This document shows positions 18,073 through 26,889 of a stretch of DNA of 64,000 nucleotides, one piece after another. Source of the stretch: Cellvibrio sp. PSBB006 (GTDB taxonomy: Bacteria; Pseudomonadota; Gammaproteobacteria; Pseudomonadales; Cellvibrionaceae); NCBI RefSeq assembly GCF_002162135.1, contig NZ_CP021382.1:558001-622000 (forward strand), written 5' to 3'. A model generated the notes under the pieces. It was not told where the DNA came from. It saw only the letters and a list, made by a program, of their open reading frames with translations, and ran no database searches. Within the stretch, counting starts at the first letter, position 1. Each line of letters starts with the position of its first letter. Both the position numbers and the translations under genes were made by a program.

Positions 18073-18909
18073 TTGATTTTTGATCTTCACTGTCACAGTA
18101 ATCAGTCGGACGGTATTTTAAGCCCTGATGCCTTGTTGTCGAGGGCTAAAGCGAAAGGCGTCGACGTACTGGCGTTGACAGATCACGATACCATAGCCGG
18201 TTTGGCGAGCGCCCGGCAAGCGGCCAGTCAACAAGGTGTGCAGCTTATCAATGGAATCGAATTTTCCAGCCAGTGGGGCCGGAATGGCGCGCATATTGTG
18301 GGACTGGGTGTAGATACTGCAAGTTCCTCATTACGAGATGCCATTACCGCTCAACAGGATGCCCGTACCCAACGCGCGCTGGCGATTGCAGAACGCCTGC
18401 AAAAAGCCGGCTTTTCCGATGCGCTGGAGGGCGCGCAAACCTTGGCTGGTGATGCGTTGGTGGGGCGCCCTCATTTTGCCCAATGGTTAGTGAATATCGG
18501 TGCTGTAGCTAATATGAATGCGGCATTCAAGAAATATCTCGGTGCCGGAAAGCCTGCCGATGTGAAATATCAGTGGCCTGTGATGTCCACTGTTATTGAA
18601 TGGATTCACGCTGCGGCAGGGGTTGCGGTGTTAGCGCACCCCTGCAAATATGATCTGACGCGAACCAAGATGTGCGCGCTGATCGGTGACTTTGCCGCTG
18701 CTGGGGGCGATGCGTTGGAAGTTATCAGCGGTCAACAGGCTGCCGGCGTCGCAGAGGATCTAGCGCGTATCGCTGAAGCGAATCAACTTTATGCATCTTG
18801 CGGCAGTGATTTTCATATGCCCGACCAACCCTGGCAGGAATTGGGCAATTTCGGTGTATTACCCACGCGTTGCCGCCCGGTATGGCAGCTGTTGGGATTT
18901 CAAGCGTAA
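18073..18909 (+). CDS. PHP-domain phosphoesterase (YciV / RNase AM family)
   Basis: A 278-residue cytoplasmic protein with PHP metal-binding motifs: DLHCHSNQSDG (His6, His8), LTDHDT (His38, Asp39) and LAHPCKY, plus a late CGSDFHMP. The E. coli homologue YciV (RNase AM) is a 5'-3' exonuclease that trims rRNA 5' ends and nanoRNAs. The start is TTG 18073, supported by AAGGA at 18061-18065 and by the protein beginning two residues before the first metal motif; no ATG fits. It heads a series followed by yciO, scpA, scpB and rluB. Confidence 0.92.
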   Translation: MIFDLHCHSNQSDGILSPDALLSRAKAKGVDVLALTDHDTIAGLASARQAASQQGVQLINGIEFSSQWGRNGAHIVGLGVDTASSSLRDAITAQQDARTQRALAIAERLQKAGFSDALEGAQTLAGDALVGRPHFAQWLVNIGAVANMNAAFKKYLGAGKPADVKYQWPVMSTVIEWIHAAAGVAVLAHPCKYDLTRTKMCALIGDFAAAGGDALEVISGQQAAGVAEDLARIAEANQLYASCGSDFHMPDQPWQELGNFGVLPTRCRPVWQLLGFQA

Positions 18910-18964
18910 GCTGCGTCAAGCAGCCGGCAAACACAATAGACAAGAAGAAATGTAAGGAGTAACT

Positions 18965-19591
18965 GTGGCGCAGTTTTTTCAGATTCACCCTGATAACCCG
19001 CAAGCCCGCCTGATCACTCAGGCGGTAGATATTATCCGTAAAGGTGGGTTGGTTGCCTATCCGACGGATTCTGCCTACGCGGTGGGCTGCCACATTGGCG
19101 ACAAGATGGCGCTGGATCGCATCCGTGCTATGCGTCAACTCGATAAACATCACAACTTCACCCTGATGTGCCGCGACCTTTCAGAGCTGGCGACTTATGC
19201 CCGTGTTGATAATCGGGTTTTTCGGTTATTGAAAAACCATACGCCCGGACCTTATACCTTCATTCTGGAGGGCACCGCCGAAGTGCCACGTCGTTTGATG
19301 CACCCTAAACGCAAAACCATCGGATTGCGTGTTCCCGACAACAAGATTGCGCTGGCCTTGATGGAAGAGCTGGGCGAACCTCTGATGACCAGCAGCCTGC
19401 TCCTGCCCGGGGATGAATTTCCCCTGAGCGACCCTTACGACATTCGCGATACGCTGGAGCATCACGTTGAACTGGTTATTGATGGCGGCTATTGCGGCAT
19501 AGAGCCCACCACCGTCATCGACCTGACCGGGGATACACCGGAACTGATTCGCCAGGGTAAAGGTGATTTCTCAGATTTCGCTGCTAATTAA
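18965..19591 (+). CDS. yciO: YciO/YrdC (Sua5) family protein
   Basis: A 208-residue protein with the YrdC fold: QAVDIIRKGGLVAYPTDSAYAVGC at the N-terminus and GLRVPDNKIALALMEELGEPLMTSSL later. YrdC/TsaC makes threonylcarbamoyl-AMP for tRNA t6A; the YciO subgroup is a close paralogue with low activity and unclear role. The pairing with the PHP gene and lack of the Sua5 tail favour YciO. Start is GTG 18965 with a strong AAGGAG (18954-18959). Confidence 0.9.
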   Translation: MAQFFQIHPDNPQARLITQAVDIIRKGGLVAYPTDSAYAVGCHIGDKMALDRIRAMRQLDKHHNFTLMCRDLSELATYARVDNRVFRLLKNHTPGPYTFILEGTAEVPRRLMHPKRKTIGLRVPDNKIALALMEELGEPLMTSSLLLPGDEFPLSDPYDIRDTLEHHVELVIDGGYCGIEPTTVIDLTGDTPELIRQGKGDFSDFAAN

Positions 19592-19733
19592 TTGATTTTA
19601 AATGCTTGTTAGGGATTTCCCGCGGTGCTGTCACCACTGCGTAATAATGGCTATAATGCCCCCCTCAATCCGCCCGGGGTGTGTAGTTTTTTGTCGTTTC
19701 GGGCGCTTCCGTGGTTAATGTGGATCTCTCTTT

Positions 19734-20636
19734 GTGAATAATCCTATCAGCGATACCCTCGACGAGGCTGGCGAAGTGACGACCGATTCGTCTTCCACGC
19801 CGCCTGCGCCCGAAGCGCAACCGGGAGATAGCCACGGAACTCCTCATCGCCCCAGTCAGGCTGAAATGCCTTTTGCCATGGTTCACGGCAAGGCCTATAC
19901 CCAGTTACCTCAGGATCTCTACATCCCGCCGGATGCTCTTGAGGTTTTCCTCGAAGCCTTCGAGGGGCCATTGGATTTACTGCTCTATCTGATCCGGCGC
20001 CAGAACATCGATATCCTCGATATCAATGTCTCTGAAATCACCAGTCAATACATGGCCTATGTGGACCTCATGGAAGCGCACCAGTTTGAATTGGCTGCCG
20101 AATATCTGGTGATGGCAGCGATGTTGGCGGAAATTAAATCGCGCATGTTGCTGCCGCGTTCGGCGGAAGAAGAGGAAGAGGGTGAAGATCCCCGCGCTTC
20201 ATTGATTCGCCGTTTGCAGGAATATGAGCGCTTCAAACAGGCTGCTGAAGATGTAGATAAGTTGCCGCGCATCGGACGCGATGTCTATCAGGCTACCGCC
20301 CAGGCACCGGACCGTAACCTTACGCGCCCGGAGCCGGATGTTGAATTGCAGGAACTCCTACTGGCACTGTCCGAGGTGCTGCGGCGTGCCGATATGTTTG
20401 AAAGTCACCATGTATCACGTGAAAAACTCTCCACCCGTGAACGTATGGCCCAGGTACTGGATAAACTGGCGCACAACCATTTTGTTCCTTTTGTCAGTCT
20501 GTTCAGGATTGAAGAAGGGCGCCTGGGGGTTGTGGTGACCTTCCTGGCGGTGATGGAATTAATCAAGGAATCGCTGGTAGAAATTGTACAGAGTGAATCT
20601 TTTGGACCAATACACGTAAAAGCTCGCATGTCATGA
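19734..20636 (+). CDS. scpA: Segregation and condensation protein A (kleisin)
   Basis: A 300-residue kleisin that bridges SMC heads and binds ScpB for chromosome compaction. The conserved N-terminal part begins VFLEAFEGPLDLLLYLIRRQNIDILDI (residues ~64-90) and the C-terminal winged helix ends near VVTFLAVMELIKESLVEI. About 60 non-conserved, Ser/Thr/Pro-rich residues precede the domain. The GTG start has no good ribosome site; ATG 19866 (MPFAMVHG) is a reasonable alternative. The stop overlaps the scpB start as ATGA. A 142-bp gap separates it from yciO. Confidence 0.92.
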   Translation: MNNPISDTLDEAGEVTTDSSSTPPAPEAQPGDSHGTPHRPSQAEMPFAMVHGKAYTQLPQDLYIPPDALEVFLEAFEGPLDLLLYLIRRQNIDILDINVSEITSQYMAYVDLMEAHQFELAAEYLVMAAMLAEIKSRMLLPRSAEEEEEGEDPRASLIRRLQEYERFKQAAEDVDKLPRIGRDVYQATAQAPDRNLTRPEPDVELQELLLALSEVLRRADMFESHHVSREKLSTRERMAQVLDKLAHNHFVPFVSLFRIEEGRLGVVVTFLAVMELIKESLVEIVQSESFGPIHVKARMS

Positions 20637-21592
20637 CCATAGAAAATACTGACGAAATTACATCGGAACTCGACGAATTCGAGCCGGACAATGAAAACCT
20701 GGAAGAGAGCGGTCGCGAAGAAGATCGTGATGAGGACGTGGATGAAGGTAGCGAGGAAGACAGCCCCGCCGTCAACCCCCATTCGCTCTCCGTTGACCAG
20801 GAACAATTGCGCAAGATTATCGAAGGTGCGCTGCTCGCAGCAGGTCAGCCGCTGACCGTGGCGCGGCTGCTGGAATTATTTGATGAAAAAGTCGCACCCA
20901 CCAAAGAAGAGGTATTGGCTGCTTTGCAGGCGATAGAAACCGCTTGTGAGGAGCGCGGCTTCGAGCTGAAAGAAGTCGCGTCCGGTTGGCGTTTCCAGGT
21001 GCGTGAGGGGCTTGCTCCCTGGGTCAATCGTATGTGGGAAGAGAAACCGCAAAAATACTCCCGTGCGCTGCTGGAAACCCTGTCGTTGATTGCCTATCGT
21101 CAACCGATTACCCGTGGTGATATTGAGGAAATTCGTGGTGTCGCGGTGAGTTCGCACATCATGAAAACATTGATGGAGCGTGAGTGGGTCAAGGTCGTCG
21201 GCCATCGCGATGTGCCGGGGCGGCCATCACTTTATGCCACCACACGCCAGTTTCTCGATTACTTCAACCTGAAAAGCCTGGAAGACCTGCCATCCTTAAG
21301 CGAAATTCGCGATCTGGATGAAATGAACCCCGTGCTCAATCTGGGTGGCGATGAGGAAGGATTAGGTGAGCCGGATACCGATGCGCCTATCCCGGATAAC
21401 CCTGACGCTGCTACTGAAGACGCCGCAACCGAAGACAGTCTCGAAGAGTTTGTCGAAGGTGAAGATGCCTTTGAAGTGATTGAAGACTCGCCCCAGGACC
21501 TTGTCGATGACAAGGCGACGCTGAGCGACACAACAGACACCAACCCTGCGGCAGACGCCGCGAATGAGGACGAGGAGCCTCGCAACGACTAA
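20633..21592 (+). CDS. scpB: Segregation and condensation protein B, with acidic extensions
   Basis: A 319-residue protein. The ScpB double winged-helix core spans about residues 58-225 (IIEGALLAAGQPLTVARLLELF, then ALLETLSLIAYRQPITRGDIEEIRG and GRPSLYATT). It binds the ScpA kleisin to regulate the condensin. Both ends are extended with very acidic, low-complexity sequence: residues ~1-50 and a ~90-residue Asp/Glu/Ala/Pro tail. Typical ScpB is about 190-200 residues. Acidic tails occur in several gammaproteobacterial ScpB proteins. Translation is probably coupled to scpA through the ATGA overlap. Confidence 0.94.
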   Translation: MTIENTDEITSELDEFEPDNENLEESGREEDRDEDVDEGSEEDSPAVNPHSLSVDQEQLRKIIEGALLAAGQPLTVARLLELFDEKVAPTKEEVLAALQAIETACEERGFELKEVASGWRFQVREGLAPWVNRMWEEKPQKYSRALLETLSLIAYRQPITRGDIEEIRGVAVSSHIMKTLMEREWVKVVGHRDVPGRPSLYATTRQFLDYFNLKSLEDLPSLSEIRDLDEMNPVLNLGGDEEGLGEPDTDAPIPDNPDAATEDAATEDSLEEFVEGEDAFEVIEDSPQDLVDDKATLSDTTDTNPAADAANEDEEPRND

Positions 21593-21609
21593 TCTTGTTG
21601 CACTAGCCT

Positions 21610-22683
21610 ATGGTAAAAAATCCCCATCAAGATCCATCCGACAAGCCGCGCAAATCAGGTAAACCGGCAGCGTCCGATCGACCCGTAAACAGCAAGAAAA
21701 CACGCCCTCAACCGCCGGTTGGTGCCGGTAAAGCAAAATCTGCAAAACCTCGTTCAACTGACAAGTCCGTGTCTGTCGATCATGGGGCTGCCAGTGGCGC
21801 GGCGACTGGCAATGCCGGCGATGAGAAGCTTCAGAAGGTATTGGCTCGTGCAGGGCTGGGTTCCCGACGCGAGATGGAGCGTGCGATCGAGGGCGGGGCG
21901 GTCAAGGTGAATGATCAGATTGCCAAACTGGGTGATCGGGTCACCCCCGCCGACAAGATATTTTTTAATGGTCAACGGGTCGCCACCCGGACCGACATGT
22001 CCCGCCGCCGCGTTATTCTTTACAACAAACCGGAGGGCGAGATTTGCTCGCGCTCAGACCCGGAAGGGCGCCGCACGGTTTATGACAGCCTGCCACCCAT
22101 TAAAGGCGAGCGTTGGATCTCCGTAGGACGACTCGACTTCAACACCAGCGGCTTACTGCTGTTTACCAACGACGGTGAGTTGGCCAATAAGCTGATGCAC
22201 CCTTCATCAGTGATCGACCGCGAATACCTGGTGCGCATTCAGGGAACGGTGGATGACGAGATGAAAGAGCGTTTGCTGGAAGGCGTGTTGCTGGAAGATG
22301 GCGTTGCACGTTTTACCGATATCGTTGAGGGTGCGGGCGAGTCGCGCAACCGCTGGTTCTATTGTGTCGTGATGGAAGGACGCAATCGTGAAGTGCGGCG
22401 TTTGTGGGAATCCCAGGGCGTTAAAGTCAGCCGACTCAAGCGCGTGCGATACGGCAATATTTTTATTCCTTCCCATGTGCGCGTCGGGCAGTGGATGGAG
22501 TTAACTGAAAAGGAAATTTACGACTTGTGCCTTACGGCCGGTTTTGATAAAGGCAGTTTGGGCAAGCCCACCCCGCCGACACGAGACGAAGCCATCAAGC
22601 TCCAACGCCATGAAAAACGCTTGCGGGCCGCTTCGGCGCCGCGCCGGCCCGTTGTTCCGCCTCGTAAAAAACAGCCTGAATAA
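21610..22683 (+). CDS. rluB: 23S rRNA pseudouridine(2605) synthase
   Basis: A 357-residue RsuA/RluB-type enzyme. A basic, disordered N-terminus (~1-70) is followed by an S4 RNA-binding domain ([24 protein letters not shown], ~74-97). The catalytic domain has Asp176 in [17 protein letters not shown], and a basic C-terminal tail ([11 protein letters not shown]) ends the protein. The family isomerises U2605 of 23S rRNA. Gene order scpA-scpB-rluB matches pseudomonads, supporting RluB over RluE/RluF. It starts 17 bp after scpB. Confidence 0.92.
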   Translation: MVKNPHQDPSDKPRKSGKPAASDRPVNSKKTRPQPPVGAGKAKSAKPRSTDKSVSVDHGAASGAATGNAGDEKLQKVLARAGLGSRREMERAIEGGAVKVNDQIAKLGDRVTPADKIFFNGQRVATRTDMSRRRVILYNKPEGEICSRSDPEGRRTVYDSLPPIKGERWISVGRLDFNTSGLLLFTNDGELANKLMHPSSVIDREYLVRIQGTVDDEMKERLLEGVLLEDGVARFTDIVEGAGESRNRWFYCVVMEGRNREVRRLWESQGVKVSRLKRVRYGNIFIPSHVRVGQWMELTEKEIYDLCLTAGFDKGSLGKPTPPTRDEAIKLQRHEKRLRAASAPRRPVVPPRKKQPE

Positions 22684-22719
22684 TTTTTTACTGACCTGAG
22701 CAATTTTTACTGAATAGCG

Positions 22720-22741
22720 CCGGCCCCGATTGCACGGCCGG
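22720..22741. terminator. Possible terminator hairpin between rluB and the GGDEF gene
   Basis: CCGGCC (22720-22725) pairs perfectly with GGCCGG (22736-22741) around a 10-base loop in the 112-bp space between two convergent genes. No T-run follows directly (a T5 appears about 17 bases later), so terminator activity is only suggested. Confidence 0.35.
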
Positions 22742-22795
22742 TTCGCAATATTGCATGCTTTTTATTGATGTTTTTGAAGTGTGGGGCGGGCTGGA

Positions 22796-23728
22796 TCAGC
22801 TCGCCGCCTGCAAATTCATGATGCAATTGCGACCGTTGGCTTTAGCGTAGTAAAGCGCCTTGTCTGCTCGCTCAAATATTGCATCGATTTTTTCTTTATC
22901 GCGTCCCCGGCTTCCTACACCGATACTCACGGTGGTGGCAAAGCTGTCTTTTTCCTCACCGAAGCGCAATTTAGCAATTTCACGCCGCAGTCTTTCCGCG
23001 ATAATCAACGCACCGCTGGCGCCGGTTTTCCTCAGCAGTACAACAAATTCTTCACCGCCGTAACGAAAGGTGATATCTGATTCCCGACATACAGTTTGAA
23101 TTCTACTCGCAACTTCTCGCAGCACCTGGTCGCCGCGACTGTGGCCATGTTTGTCGTTGATCAATTTGAAGTGATCGATATCAATCATCAATAATGACAG
23201 ATCCTGGTCATAGCGCTCGGCCAGTTGCAGTTCCTGGCGCAAGGCTTTATCCAGGGCAATGCGATTTCCCAGTCCGGTCAATGGATCTTGCAGGGCTAAA
23301 GCGATGGCGTCCTGGTAACGGAGTGCATTGCGTAAGGGATACACCAAATGAGCCAAAAGACTCTCAAGCAAAGCAAGTTCCTCATCCGCAAAACGTTTGC
23401 TGCGGCTAAGGACAACCTCACCCAAATAACTTTCGGCGACATTTAATCGATAGTCGCAATGATGAACGGCCTCGCGACCCAGTTTCAGTGTTTCATCATG
23501 GTTGAAGTGATAACGCAGCCCTTGTGCACCCAGAATGTTTTCCAGGTGAGAAAAGAACACAGCAATAATCTCGCGCGGCTCCTGATTGATTTGTAATCCC
23601 TGCATAAGTTTGTTGCGCGCTTCAAGCAGCTCCGGCGCTGAAAGGTGAGGTATTGCGGACGGGGCAGCAGAATATTCGCCCTGAGCAGTTTCGCTCCGTG
23701 CGTTTTTCACCATGGTCATATCCCGCAT
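22796..23728 (-). CDS. Diguanylate cyclase (GGDEF), soluble
   Basis: A 310-residue protein without membrane segments. Residues ~28-145 form a GAF-like sensory region (RNKLMQGLQINQEPREIIAVFFSHLE). A GGDEF domain (~150-305) follows, with GGEEF at residues 224-228, DPLTGLGNR and DIDHFKLINDKHGHSRGD. An inhibitory I-site RESD lies five residues before GGEEF, so the enzyme is predicted active, making c-di-GMP with product inhibition. The start is ATG 23728 or ATG 23719. It is monocistronic, convergent with rluB. Confidence 0.9.
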   Translation of the reverse strand: MRDMTMVKNARSETAQGEYSAAPSAIPHLSAPELLEARNKLMQGLQINQEPREIIAVFFSHLENILGAQGLRYHFNHDETLKLGREAVHHCDYRLNVAESYLGEVVLSRSKRFADEELALLESLLAHLVYPLRNALRYQDAIALALQDPLTGLGNRIALDKALRQELQLAERYDQDLSLLMIDIDHFKLINDKHGHSRGDQVLREVASRIQTVCRESDITFRYGGEEFVVLLRKTGASGALIIAERLRREIAKLRFGEEKDSFATTVSIGVGSRGRDKEKIDAIFERADKALYYAKANGRNCIMNLQAAS

Positions 23729-24036
23729 ATGCTTTACCTGTTATTCAACTCTTGTTGCTGCGCAAGCAATCCGTTTAGTAAATACTTGAGGATGCTACAG
23801 GCAGGTTTCGCCAATGATCTGGCTTTGCTTATTGAGTTGTGAGCGAAAAGTATGCCAGCTTCGTTGTAGCTATTAAAATGCTAATAAAATCAATCAATTA
23901 AACGGTTATATTAATTTTATTTGTGAGCTGATTGCGACGGGATTGTGGCGTATAAATCATTGATTGGCGGCAAGAATTTGCCGCTCGTCAAAAGTTTGGC
24001 TACTGGCTACTGGCTACTGGCTACTGGCTAGGGCGG
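23729..24036. other. Intergenic region with a hairpin and a 7-bp tandem repeat
   Basis: This 308-bp AT-rich region should contain the promoter of the minus-strand GGDEF gene and the 3' end of the histidine kinase transcript. It contains a 7-bp stem GCGGCAA/TTGCCGC (23967-23973 and 23978-23984, loop GAAT), possibly ending kinase transcription though no T-run follows. The TACTGGC repeat tract lies at 23998-24030. I see no coding frame. Confidence 0.6.
23998..24030. repeat. 7-bp tandem repeat (TACTGGC, ~4.7 copies)
   Basis: Four perfect TACTGGC units at 24001-24028, with GGC before and TA after. The tract ends 6 bp from the stop codon of the histidine kinase gene (24037-24039). Slippage would not change the protein but could change spacing to the downstream hairpin. 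Confidence 0.9.
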
Positions 24037-25431
24037 TTAGGTTTTTTTCTCGGCGGGGATTTGCACGCTGACGCACAAGCCGCCATTGATAAGATTGCGG
24101 GCGCTGATCTTGCCTTTGTGCAGGGCAACGGTCCGCTGGGCAATAGCCAGACCCAAGCCATAGCCACCGCTTTCGCGGTCCCTGGCCTGATCCGTGCGGA
24201 AGAATGGCTCGAAGATATCCTCCAGGGCATTTTCCGGTACGCCGGGGCCACTATCACAAGTGTGGACGATGTATTGTTGGTCGCTGTCCAGATAGTGCAG
24301 ATCCAGGGTAATACTGCCCCCCTGGGGGGTGTAATGCAGCGCGTTGCGCAGGATATTCTCGAACACACCGATCAACATATTGCCGTGGGTTTGCACCAGT
24401 GCTTCGTCGACGGTGGAGCTCAACTTCAGATCAATGTGCTTGTCTTCGGCATCCTGACGGTAATTTTCCAGCAGGGTTTCCAGGAGAACCTGAATATCCA
24501 GCGCGTCGTCCAACTCCCATTCACCGTTATCCAGCACGGGCAGGGCGAGGATGTCAGAAATCACATTATTCAAATAATCTGCCGCTTGTTTAATCCGCGC
24601 GAGTTCCTTATCGACGCTACCATTACTGCGTTGCTGGGCGAGACCCAGGGCGATTTGCAGGCGGGCCAACGGCGAGCGCAACTCGTGGGAAACATCTTTA
24701 ATCAGACGCTTTTGTTCGAGCATGGCTTTTTCAAGGCGCTCGGTCATGTGGTCAAAATCGCGGCCCAGCGCGGCAATTTCATCATTGCGCCCGGAGAATT
24801 GCTTGCCGACCCGCACACTTAAATCACCGCGCGCAATTTGTTGTGTTGCTTTCTGCAAGGTATTCAGGCTGCGCGTGAAATGGCGTGCGAGGAAGAAGCA
24901 GGCGCTGCCGCTGATCAGTATTGAGACCAGCAACAACGGCCAGATATTCTCGATAAACATTTCCCACAGGATGTCGCGATCCGAGCCGTCATCTCGGCCT
25001 GGGGAGATGGTGATCAACTTCACGCTATTGCCATCGTTAAGCGTGATGTAGCGACCGAATAATTTGCGATTGCGATCCTGGACTTTATCGTAGGGATGAC
25101 GACTGGTGAGTTTGGGCAACAAAACCAATACGCCGGGAGGCAGGGGGCGATCCAGCAGATCGCGGTTGTCTTTGTCCACCACATAGAAAAAACGGGTGGA
25201 CCATGCGGGCATGCTACGCATGTCCTGCATCACCTGTTTGGTATTGCGATTGATCGCCGCACCGGTCATTTGAAACAGCAGGCGTTTGGCCGGCTCTTCG
25301 TCGCGATCAATTGAGCGTTGCATGCGGTCCGGTGTCATGTCGAACCAATGCACGACGACGTTAGTGGCCACAATAATCAGGGCGGTAATCAACCAGAAGG
25401 TGATAAATATCTTGAGATACAGGCGGGTCAT
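24037..25431 (-). CDS. cpxA: Envelope-stress sensor histidine kinase, CpxA-like
   Basis: A 464-residue inner-membrane kinase. TM1 is at ~9-28, the periplasmic sensor at ~29-163, TM2 at ~164-183 and HAMP at ~184-240. The H-box KDVSHELRSPLARLQ has phospho-acceptor His249. The ATPase domain has N-box NILRNALHY, G1 DSGPGVP, F-box and G2 GGYGLGLA. Layout, the partner response regulator 6 bp upstream and the divergent CpxP-like gene all point to a Cpx-type system sensing periplasmic misfolding. In E. coli CpxA also has phosphatase activity; the same residues near the H-box are present here. Confidence 0.9.
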   Translation of the reverse strand: MTRLYLKIFITFWLITALIIVATNVVVHWFDMTPDRMQRSIDRDEEPAKRLLFQMTGAAINRNTKQVMQDMRSMPAWSTRFFYVVDKDNRDLLDRPLPPGVLVLLPKLTSRHPYDKVQDRNRKLFGRYITLNDGNSVKLITISPGRDDGSDRDILWEMFIENIWPLLLVSILISGSACFFLARHFTRSLNTLQKATQQIARGDLSVRVGKQFSGRNDEIAALGRDFDHMTERLEKAMLEQKRLIKDVSHELRSPLARLQIALGLAQQRSNGSVDKELARIKQAADYLNNVISDILALPVLDNGEWELDDALDIQVLLETLLENYRQDAEDKHIDLKLSSTVDEALVQTHGNMLIGVFENILRNALHYTPQGGSITLDLHYLDSDQQYIVHTCDSGPGVPENALEDIFEPFFRTDQARDRESGGYGLGLAIAQRTVALHKGKISARNLINGGLCVSVQIPAEKKT

Positions 25432-25437
25432 GAAGGG

Positions 25438-26136
25438 TTATTCGGTATCGTTCAATGTAAGCATATAACCTGCACCGCGAACATTGATAATCAAATCCTT
25501 GTGGGCACCGACGGCGGTTAGTTTTTTGCGGATATTGCTGACGTGTACATCAATACTGCGATCATAAGGGGTCAGTTTGCGATTCAATGCCTGTTCCGTC
25601 ATTTCATCTTTACTGATCACTTGCCCCGCACTGCGCACCAATAACTCCAACACACTGAATTCTGTACCGGTCAGAGGCACATCAGTGTCTTCCCAGGTCA
25701 CACTGCGACTGCCCAGATGAAGGGTCAATTTGTCTGAGCTGATCCGCTCCACCGCCTGTTGCGCAGCCTGGTTTGGCGTAGCCCGACGCAATACTGCGCG
25801 GATGCGTGCAACCAGCTCGCGCGGGTCGCAGGGTTTGGGCAGATAATCATCAGCACCGATCTCCAGACCGATCACCCGATCAATCGTGTCGCCTTTAGCC
25901 GTGAGCATCAGTACCGGCGTCTGGCATTTCTGACGCAATTGTTTGAGCACATCAAAACCATTGCGGATGGGCAGCATGACATCGAGAACGATAGCGGCGT
26001 ACTGATTGTGGTTGGGAAGGTCTACGGCTTGCTGTCCATCGTGCACCATGTCGACGACGAAGCCTTCAGTGGAGAGATATTCATTCAGTAATTGGCAGAG
26101 TTCTTTATCGTCATCGATCAAAAGCAATTTATTCAT
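25438..26136 (-). CDS. cpxR: OmpR-family response regulator, CpxR-like
   Basis: A 232-residue regulator. The receiver domain (1-120) has the acidic pair Asp8/Asp9, phospho-acceptor Asp52 in IVLDVMLP, and the KP loop (YLPKP). A winged-helix DNA-binding domain (~135-230) follows, with LTGTEFSVLELL and VDVHVSNIRKKL. It precedes the kinase gene by 6 bp, so the two are cotranscribed. It is divergent from the CpxP-like gene; the direct repeat at 26216-26230 in the shared promoter region is a candidate binding site for this protein. Confidence 0.92.
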   Translation of the reverse strand: MNKLLLIDDDKELCQLLNEYLSTEGFVVDMVHDGQQAVDLPNHNQYAAIVLDVMLPIRNGFDVLKQLRQKCQTPVLMLTAKGDTIDRVIGLEIGADDYLPKPCDPRELVARIRAVLRRATPNQAAQQAVERISSDKLTLHLGSRSVTWEDTDVPLTGTEFSVLELLVRSAGQVISKDEMTEQALNRKLTPYDRSIDVHVSNIRKKLTAVGAHKDLIINVRGAGYMLTLNDTE

Positions 26137-26215
26137 GGGTAGTCCATCTGATCAGATACTGTGGAAGTAAGTGTGCTACAGCGCCACGCAAAGTGTCATG
26201 GTTATTGTGAATTGT

Positions 26216-26230
26216 TTAACCCTTCTTAAC
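26216..26230 (-). promoter_or_regulatory. Candidate CpxR-like box: GTTAA-N5-GTTAA direct repeat
   Basis: On the minus strand the region reads GTTAAGAAGGGTTAA, two identical pentamers with a 10-bp period, as in the E. coli CpxR box GTAAA-N5-GTAAA. It lies 80 bp before cpxR and about 160 bp before the CpxP-like start. A second looser pair, GTAAA-N9-GTAAC, lies at 26288-26306. Assignment is by analogy. Confidence 0.5.
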
Positions 26231-26388
26231 ATTGCATCAGAGATACTGGCTCCAACGACAACAAGAGCATTTCATCAGGCTCTCGTCGTAAAAACCTGTT
26301 GGTAACTGACCTGAGTGGGTATTACTTGAATGATAGGTCGCGTTGCCAAGAGAGCAAGTCTGATCGACTAACCCTCGGAGATTCAATT

Positions 26389-26889
26389 ATGAATACGATG
26401 AAAAATTGGCGTCATCTTATCACTGGTATTACCACCCTGGCGGTGGTTTCTTTGGGCAGTTACGCCCTGGCGGAAGAGACCGCAGACCCAGGTAAAGATT
26501 GCAAAGGCAAACACAGCTTTCATCAACACATGAAAGGAGACCGCCCATTTGAACACATGGCCAGAATGCTGGAACTCACCGACGAACAAAAACAGACATT
26601 AGCCGCACATAAAGATGAGCAACGCGCAAACTATCGTGAACAGCGCCAGCAAGTTCGTGAAGCGCAGCGAGCATTACATCAGGCGGTTGCCAACAACGCG
26701 GATGAAGCAGAAGTAGCCATACTGGCGGATAAACTGGGCGACCTGAATGCACAACAAGTGATCGCGCGGGCCAAGGACAAACAGTTTCTGCTCAGCATCC
26801 TGACACCGGAACAGAAAGAAAAAATGGAGCAGATGAAATCAAAGCGTAAAGAACACTGGCGCGAAAAAGCGGCTGATACCCGGGCCTGA
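26389..26889 (+). CDS. cpxP: Periplasmic Spy/CpxP family chaperone-like protein
   Basis: A 166-residue protein with a signal peptide ending near ALA-EE (residue ~25) and two copies of the LTxxQ motif (LTDEQKQTLAAH and LTPEQKEKMEQM) that define the Spy/CpxP fold. The remainder is highly charged helix rich in Lys, Glu, Gln and Arg. In E. coli CpxP binds CpxA to damp signalling and helps clear misfolded pilins, while Spy is a chaperone. ATG 26389 was chosen because CGGAG lies 8 bases upstream and a signal peptide follows directly. Divergent from cpxRA, as expected for a Cpx target. Confidence 0.88.
   Translation: MNTMKNWRHLITGITTLAVVSLGSYALAEETADPGKDCKGKHSFHQHMKGDRPFEHMARMLELTDEQKQTLAAHKDEQRANYREQRQQVREAQRALHQAVANNADEAEVAILADKLGDLNAQQVIARAKDKQFLLSILTPEQKEKMEQMKSKRKEHWREKAADTRA

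Noticed and set aside
24061..24822. Plus-strand open frame (253 codons) opposite the CpxA-like kinase
   Set aside because: Overlaps the conserved kinase ATPase domain and resembles no family.
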